Shown: piece after piece, positions 13,570-16,061 of the stretch | Position numbering within the stretch: the stretch's first letter is position 1 | Layout of the letters: each line of letters starts with the position of its first letter | From: an uncultured Eubacteriales bacterium | Lineage (GTDB): Bacteria > Bacillota_I > Bacilli_A > RF39 > UBA660 | DNA: 16,061 bases | Assembly: GCA_900321645.1 (NCBI GenBank) | Contig: ONWZ01000100.1 | Location: 1-16,061 of the forward strand | Reading direction: 5' to 3' | Notes under the pieces: model-generated | Database searches by the model: none | What the model saw: only the letters and a program-made list of their open reading frames with translations | Told to the model about the DNA's origin: nothing | Program-made: the position numbers and the translations under genes

Positions 13570-13580
13570 AATGATAAAAT
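13552..13580 (+). promoter_or_regulatory. Consensus promoter of the HTH gene, inside the previous gene
   Basis: Perfect -35 TTGACA (13552-13557), exact 17-bp spacer and -10 TAAAAT (13575-13580) with extended TG at 13572-13573. The -35 lies within the last codons of the PrsW-type gene. This is the strongest promoter match in the window. Confidence 0.85.
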
Positions 13581-13604
13581 TAATTTGTATGGAGGTCCTA
13601 TGTG

Positions 13605-14390
13605 ATGAATACAGTAGAGAAGATTAATGTAATATTAAAAGAAGCTAATATATCTAAAGTAAACCTAGCTAAATATTTAGGTGTATCTAGACAAATGGTA
13701 TACAATTACTTAGATGGAGAAGACTTATCAAAATTATCTAATGATAAGGCACAAGCATTATTTGCTTTATTAAACGTTAAAAATGAAGATGAATTAAAAG
13801 AAATAGATCTAACTAAAGAATACATTCAAGAAGTAGGGAATAAGCTATTCAACGCTAAAAAAACAACGGCGAAAAAGAATGAAATAGTTGAACTTACTGG
13901 TTTACGTCCAGAAGAGCAAAATCTCGTTAGTGATATTGTATTCCTATTAAAAGAAATACTTAATGAAGATAAAACTAAAAACAGTTTAACGTTATTAAAT
14001 TATCTATATCATTTCATTAATACATGTGCTAAAACTAAAGAAGCACGTTATGTCTTAGGTTACTTTTCAAAAGCAAGCGGTTATACGAATCCAACTGTCT
14101 ATGAATTTGAAGAAGATGGTCAATTCGTCTTTGAAAGTATTATGTATTCAGCCATGACATTATATAATAATGGTGGAGCTTCAAGAACTAAATTAGCTGA
14201 ATCTCATCGTAGATGGGAAAACGAATTATCAAGAAAGAATGAAGAAAAACTAAGTCGAACACAAGAATTAAATACTGCTAAAGTATTAGCACTAAAAGAA
14301 TTAGGTTATACCGAAATTAATGAGCATAATGCTAGTGAAGTGTTTGATAAGATAGCCGAGATTCAATCTCGAGGCCTATATAATCAATAG
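13605..14390 (+). CDS. HTH-domain protein of unknown function (261 aa)
   Basis: An N-terminal Cro/C1-like helix-turn-helix covers about residues 5-55 (NLAKYLGVSRQMVYNYLDG). The remaining 200 residues are helical, charged and not recognised; a middle part has YVLGYFSKASGYTNPTVYEFEEDGQFVFESIMYSAMTLYNNGGASR. The protein could bind DNA through the HTH. The consensus promoter suggests strong expression. RBS GGAGGT (13591-13596) suits ATG 13605 (8 nt) or GTG 13602. It is the last gene before the dif-containing gap, ending in a good terminator. Confidence 0.8.
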   Translation: MNTVEKINVILKEANISKVNLAKYLGVSRQMVYNYLDGEDLSKLSNDKAQALFALLNVKNEDELKEIDLTKEYIQEVGNKLFNAKKTTAKKNEIVELTGLRPEEQNLVSDIVFLLKEILNEDKTKNSLTLLNYLYHFINTCAKTKEARYVLGYFSKASGYTNPTVYEFEEDGQFVFESIMYSAMTLYNNGGASRTKLAESHRRWENELSRKNEEKLSRTQELNTAKVLALKELGYTEINEHNASEVFDKIAEIQSRGLYNQ

Positions 14391-14413
14391 AAGAGTAGTG
14401 ATACTCTTTTTTT
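14391..14413 (+). terminator. Terminator after the HTH gene
   Basis: AAGAGTA (14391-14397), loop GTGA and TACTCTT (14402-14408) are followed by a T run to 14413. It starts directly after the stop codon. Confidence 0.85.
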
Positions 14414-14479
14414 ATGAGTAAATATTTGTTTGCTTTTATAATTTTATAATGAAAATCTTGTGTTGTATATATAATTAGA

Positions 14480-14509
14480 AGTTAACAATAAAATAGAGTT
14501 ATGTTAACT
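14480..14509. repeat. Inverted pair of XerD-arm-like half sites
   Basis: AGTTAAC (14480-14486) and GTTAACT (14503-14509) are inverted. The right copy extends to TTATGTTAACT (14499-14509), identical to the right arm of the dif site 64 bp further on. The left copy extends as AGTTAACAATAA, one base off the mirror of that arm. The XerC-side arm and the TATATA centre are absent, so this is not a complete dif. Confidence 0.65.
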
Positions 14510-14545
14510 AAGTCTCACAAAGTTATATAAAATAAGCAAAGGTTA

Positions 14546-14573
14546 AGTTCCTATAATATATATTATGTTAACT
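14546..14573 (+). other. dif: Chromosomal dif site (XerC/XerD recombination)
   Basis: The 28 bp read as left arm AGTTCCTATAA, centre TATATA and right arm TTATGTTAACT. As I recall them, the Bacillus subtilis dif differs at 3 of 28 positions and the general Firmicutes dif consensus at only one (the second base). The right arm is the conserved XerD-binding half and the left arm the XerC-binding half. XerC/XerD recombine two copies of this site at the replication terminus to resolve chromosome dimers, under FtsK control. Support from context: it lies in a gene-free gap at the point where gene orientation switches from mostly plus to minus. Confidence 0.9.
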
Positions 14574-14711
14574 TCTTTATATTTTTGAATATGTATTTTG
14601 CCGAAACATTAAAATTACTACACTACTGTTATTAACATATTTATTTATATATAAAATTGTCATAAATTTAAAATTGTAACTTTAATTATTTATTTTTTAA
14701 AATTATATTTA

Positions 14712-14742
14712 ATCCTTATTTATAATATATAAGGTATTATAT
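14712..14742 (+). repeat. 31-bp near-palindromic repeat, left copy
   Basis: The sequence is identical to 14877-14907. It contains CCTTAT (14714-14719) and ATAAGG (14729-14734) as arms of a 21-bp near-palindrome, 18 of 21 positions symmetric, then TATTATAT. Confidence 0.85.
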
Positions 14743-14751
14743 GTATAATAA

Positions 14752-14806
14752 AAATTTGCATCGAGAACATGAGAGTTAGATACTTATTCAGCTACAATGC
14801 AAATTT
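14752..14806. repeat. Stem-loop element 1 between the 31-bp repeats
   Basis: AAATTTGCAT (14752-14761) and ATGCAAATTT (14797-14806) form a perfect 10-bp inverted repeat around a 35-nt loop, which is less AT-rich than its surroundings. Confidence 0.7.
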
Positions 14807-14815
14807 GGTTTTTAG

Positions 14816-14869
14816 AATTTTGCATTGAAATCTTAAAAGATGATTAGTTATCCATCTTCATTGCAAATT
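14816..14869. repeat. Stem-loop element 2 between the 31-bp repeats
   Basis: AATTTTGCATTGAA (14816-14829) pairs imperfectly with TTCATTGCAAATT (14857-14869). An alternative inner hairpin is AAGATG (14837-14842) with CATCTT (14853-14858). The outer arms resemble those of element 1, so the two stem-loops may be a diverged tandem pair. Confidence 0.6.
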
Positions 14870-14876
14870 GCATTAT

Positions 14877-14907
14877 ATCCTTATTTATAATATATAAGGT
14901 ATTATAT
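14877..14907 (+). repeat. 31-bp near-palindromic repeat, right copy
   Basis: This is an exact second copy of 14712-14742, in the same orientation and 165 bp downstream. The identity stops sharply on both sides. Confidence 0.85.
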
Positions 14908-14956
14908 ACCATTAAATTATATATATAATGATATATTGTATATAAATTAATATATT

Positions 14957-14995
14957 AAAAAAATAAGAAATTTAATAAAATAATTTCTTATTTTT
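14957..14995 (-). terminator. Terminator of the minus-strand WG-repeat gene
   Basis: AAAAATAAGAAATT (14959-14972) and AATTTCTTATTTTT (14982-14995) form a perfect 14-bp stem with a 9-nt loop. It overlaps the end of the minus-strand gene. It is symmetric enough to stop plus-strand transcription too. Confidence 0.8.
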
Positions 14996-15847
14996 AAGAT
15001 CAAATATATAATCAGTAGTACCACTGGAATTTACTACACTGAAGTGGAGTAGGTTGCCCTCTTTGTATATTCTCAAGCTTGCCCTCTCCTTCTCTACTTC
15101 ATATGTATACTGTGTATCAATTTTAAGTAATAATTTTGATTCTAAATCTGTTGTAATAATATCGATTTTTTTATCTTTAATAGTAAGAATGACATCATCA
15201 ATTGCATATACATAATCATATACAAAACTATTAACTGGCAATTCAGTATCATATGAAGCTATATAATATTTACCATCTTCAAGATAGGTATATTTAATAT
15301 TATCGACAATTCTTAAATCTTCATATGTGGGCGATATATTAATGCTATTATCTTCGCTTATTACCCCTACTTTACCATTTTCAGCATATGCTAGAAAACC
15401 ATTTTTATAATCGACAATTTTATTATATGTTGGCTCTATAATTACATTGCCATTTAAATCAATTACACCATACTTATTATTAATATCTTTTACAATGACA
15501 TAATCGTTCTTAATAGTATACTCTTGATATAATTCATCGATTATTTTATTAGCATTATAATCATATAAGAATTCACGATTATTATCGGTTAAAACAACAA
15601 TATTTTGATATTTTTCTTTAATGTATGGGCAGTTTTTGTTACTACATTTTACACGTCCATAAAAATCATTTTGAGTTTCAGTTGTAGTACACATACTACC
15701 ACCACAACTATAGAAATATAAGTATGTATTTAAATCACGATTCTCCCATTTTACTTTATATTCAATAATTAATAAGAGAATGGCAACAAGAATAGTATAC
15801 ACACCAACAATCCATATTAAGTGCCATATATTCTTTTTGTTTTTCAT
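14972..15847 (-). CDS. Membrane-anchored WG-repeat protein (291 aa)
   Basis: After a basic start, one hydrophobic helix (about 9-28) anchors an extracellular domain. This has two CX4C pairs (Cys48/Cys53 and Cys68/Cys73) and then beta-rich WG-like repeats, clearest at KYGVIDLNGNVIIEPTYNKI and again at GKVGVISEDNSINISPTYEDL. Later repeats are degenerate. WG repeats are thought to form beta structures that bind ligands or envelope partners; no enzyme activity is implied. The RBS AAGGAG (about 15857-15862, minus) lies just after the stop of the M23 peptidase gene, so the two are in one operon and probably act together at the envelope. The spacing of that RBS (about 10 nt) is slightly long. Confidence 0.75.
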   Translation of the reverse strand: MKNKKNIWHLIWIVGVYTILVAILLLIIEYKVKWENRDLNTYLYFYSCGGSMCTTTETQNDFYGRVKCSNKNCPYIKEKYQNIVVLTDNNREFLYDYNANKIIDELYQEYTIKNDYVIVKDINNKYGVIDLNGNVIIEPTYNKIVDYKNGFLAYAENGKVGVISEDNSINISPTYEDLRIVDNIKYTYLEDGKYYIASYDTELPVNSFVYDYVYAIDDVILTIKDKKIDIITTDLESKLLLKIDTQYTYEVEKERASLRIYKEGNLLHFSVVNSSGTTDYIFDLKNKKLFY

Positions 15848-15864
15848 TAATACCCTACTCCTTT

Positions 15865-16061
15865 TTAACGATAGAAATATCCGCCGCCATTATACACTAA
15901 TGAAGGAAAGCTAAATATCTCACGTGGATTGATGGAATGTGAATTGAAATCATAGGCGCTATGGCCTTCGGCAATACCAAAATGTAAGTGTGTTCCGGTT
16001 GTACAATAATCGTATCCACCATGTTCAATTGAGGTACTCCATCCACCAACATAGCCAATTA
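15865..16061 (-). CDS. M23-family peptidase, C-terminal part (partial)
   Basis: The last 65 codons of a minus-strand gene enter from beyond the right edge and end in TAA at 15865-15867. The tail shows the M23 (lysostaphin-like) signature HLHFGI after YCTTGT, an upstream GYVGGWST segment, and the common ending NPREIFSFPSL...GGYFYR. HLHF supplies zinc ligand and catalytic histidines of these peptidoglycan endopeptidases. It is likely secreted or membrane-attached, with the N-terminal part outside this window. It is 17 nt upstream of the WG-repeat gene in the same operon. Confidence 0.88.
   Translation of the reverse strand, partial: IGYVGGWSTSIEHGGYDYCTTGTHLHFGIAEGHSAYDFNSHSINPREIFSFPSLVYNGGGYFYR

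Larger units (their letters stand above)
14414..14956. other. Gene-free AT-rich terminus region
   Basis: About 540 bp contain no credible coding frame or RBS on either strand. The region holds the dif site, an inverted half-site pair, two 31-bp direct repeats and two stem-loop elements, each listed separately. Plus-strand genes dominate to the left and only minus-strand genes follow to the right, so transcription from both sides converges here. Confidence 0.8.

Noticed and set aside
14499..14509. Second full dif site
   Set aside because: Only the right arm matches; the left 11 bases and the centre do not.
14712..14907. CRISPR array
   Set aside because: There are only two repeats, 134 bp apart, with structured DNA between them and no cas genes.
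14712..14907. Bacillus-type RTP replication terminator (Ter) sites
   Set aside because: The 31-bp repeats have a suitable size and place, but I see no match to the Ter consensus as I recall it, so I do not name them as such.

Overview
The window is AT-rich chromosomal DNA (roughly 28% GC by eye) from a walled, low-GC Gram-positive bacterium. TGA is used as a stop and Trp is encoded by TGG, so the genetic code is the standard bacterial one rather than the Mycoplasma code. Polysaccharide-attachment and wall genes (LCP ligase, SpoIIM, M23 peptidase), Bacillota-type Shine-Dalgarno sequences and many TGnTATAAT-type promoters fit an uncultured gut Bacilli/RF39-like lineage. The lineage is an inference and the phylum-level assignment is firmer.

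Layout. (1) 1-91: the 3' end of a probable UDP-glucose 6-dehydrogenase. (2) 135-4562: an accessory stretch with two paralogous DUF1016/YhcG-type PD-(D/E)XK nuclease genes that share a duplicated promoter block, two tiny membrane-peptide genes, a LytR-CpsA-Psr (LCP) ligase gene on the minus strand between them, and a Fic-domain gene broken by a one-base deletion inside its catalytic motif. (3) 4593-6711: a capsule/exopolysaccharide regulatory operon, cpsC-cpsD-cpsB type (chain-length/co-kinase membrane protein, tyrosine kinase, PHP-type phosphatase). (4) 6720-14390: mostly plus-strand housekeeping and unknown genes: an unknown helical protein (minus), a radical SAM/SPASM protein coupled to the t6A enzyme Sua5, a two-gene operon of unknown membrane-anchored proteins, a tiny Lys-rich membrane protein (minus), a SpoIIM-family protein, mnmA, a PrsW-type protease with a C-terminal zinc ribbon, and an HTH protein. 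(5) 14414-14956: a gene-free AT-rich stretch holding a near-consensus Firmicutes dif site (14546-14573), an inverted pair of XerD-arm-like half sites, and a 196-bp structured element bounded by two identical 31-bp near-palindromic repeats. (6) 14972-16061: a minus-strand operon with the end of an M23 peptidase and a WG-repeat membrane protein.

How it fits together. The dif site lies exactly where gene orientation changes from mostly plus to minus. This is expected at the replication terminus of a bacterium whose genes are mostly co-oriented with replication, so the window most likely spans the chromosome terminus where XerC/XerD resolve dimers. The polysaccharide genes at the left form one functional theme (UDP-glucuronate supply, polymer length control, phosphotyrosine switch, attachment by LCP). 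The nuclease/Fic accessory genes are interleaved with them. The least explained observations are the paired in-frame DNA hairpins at the same codon position in the two diverged nuclease genes, the duplicated 52-bp control block with a 21-bp repeat period, and the repeat-bounded element near dif.
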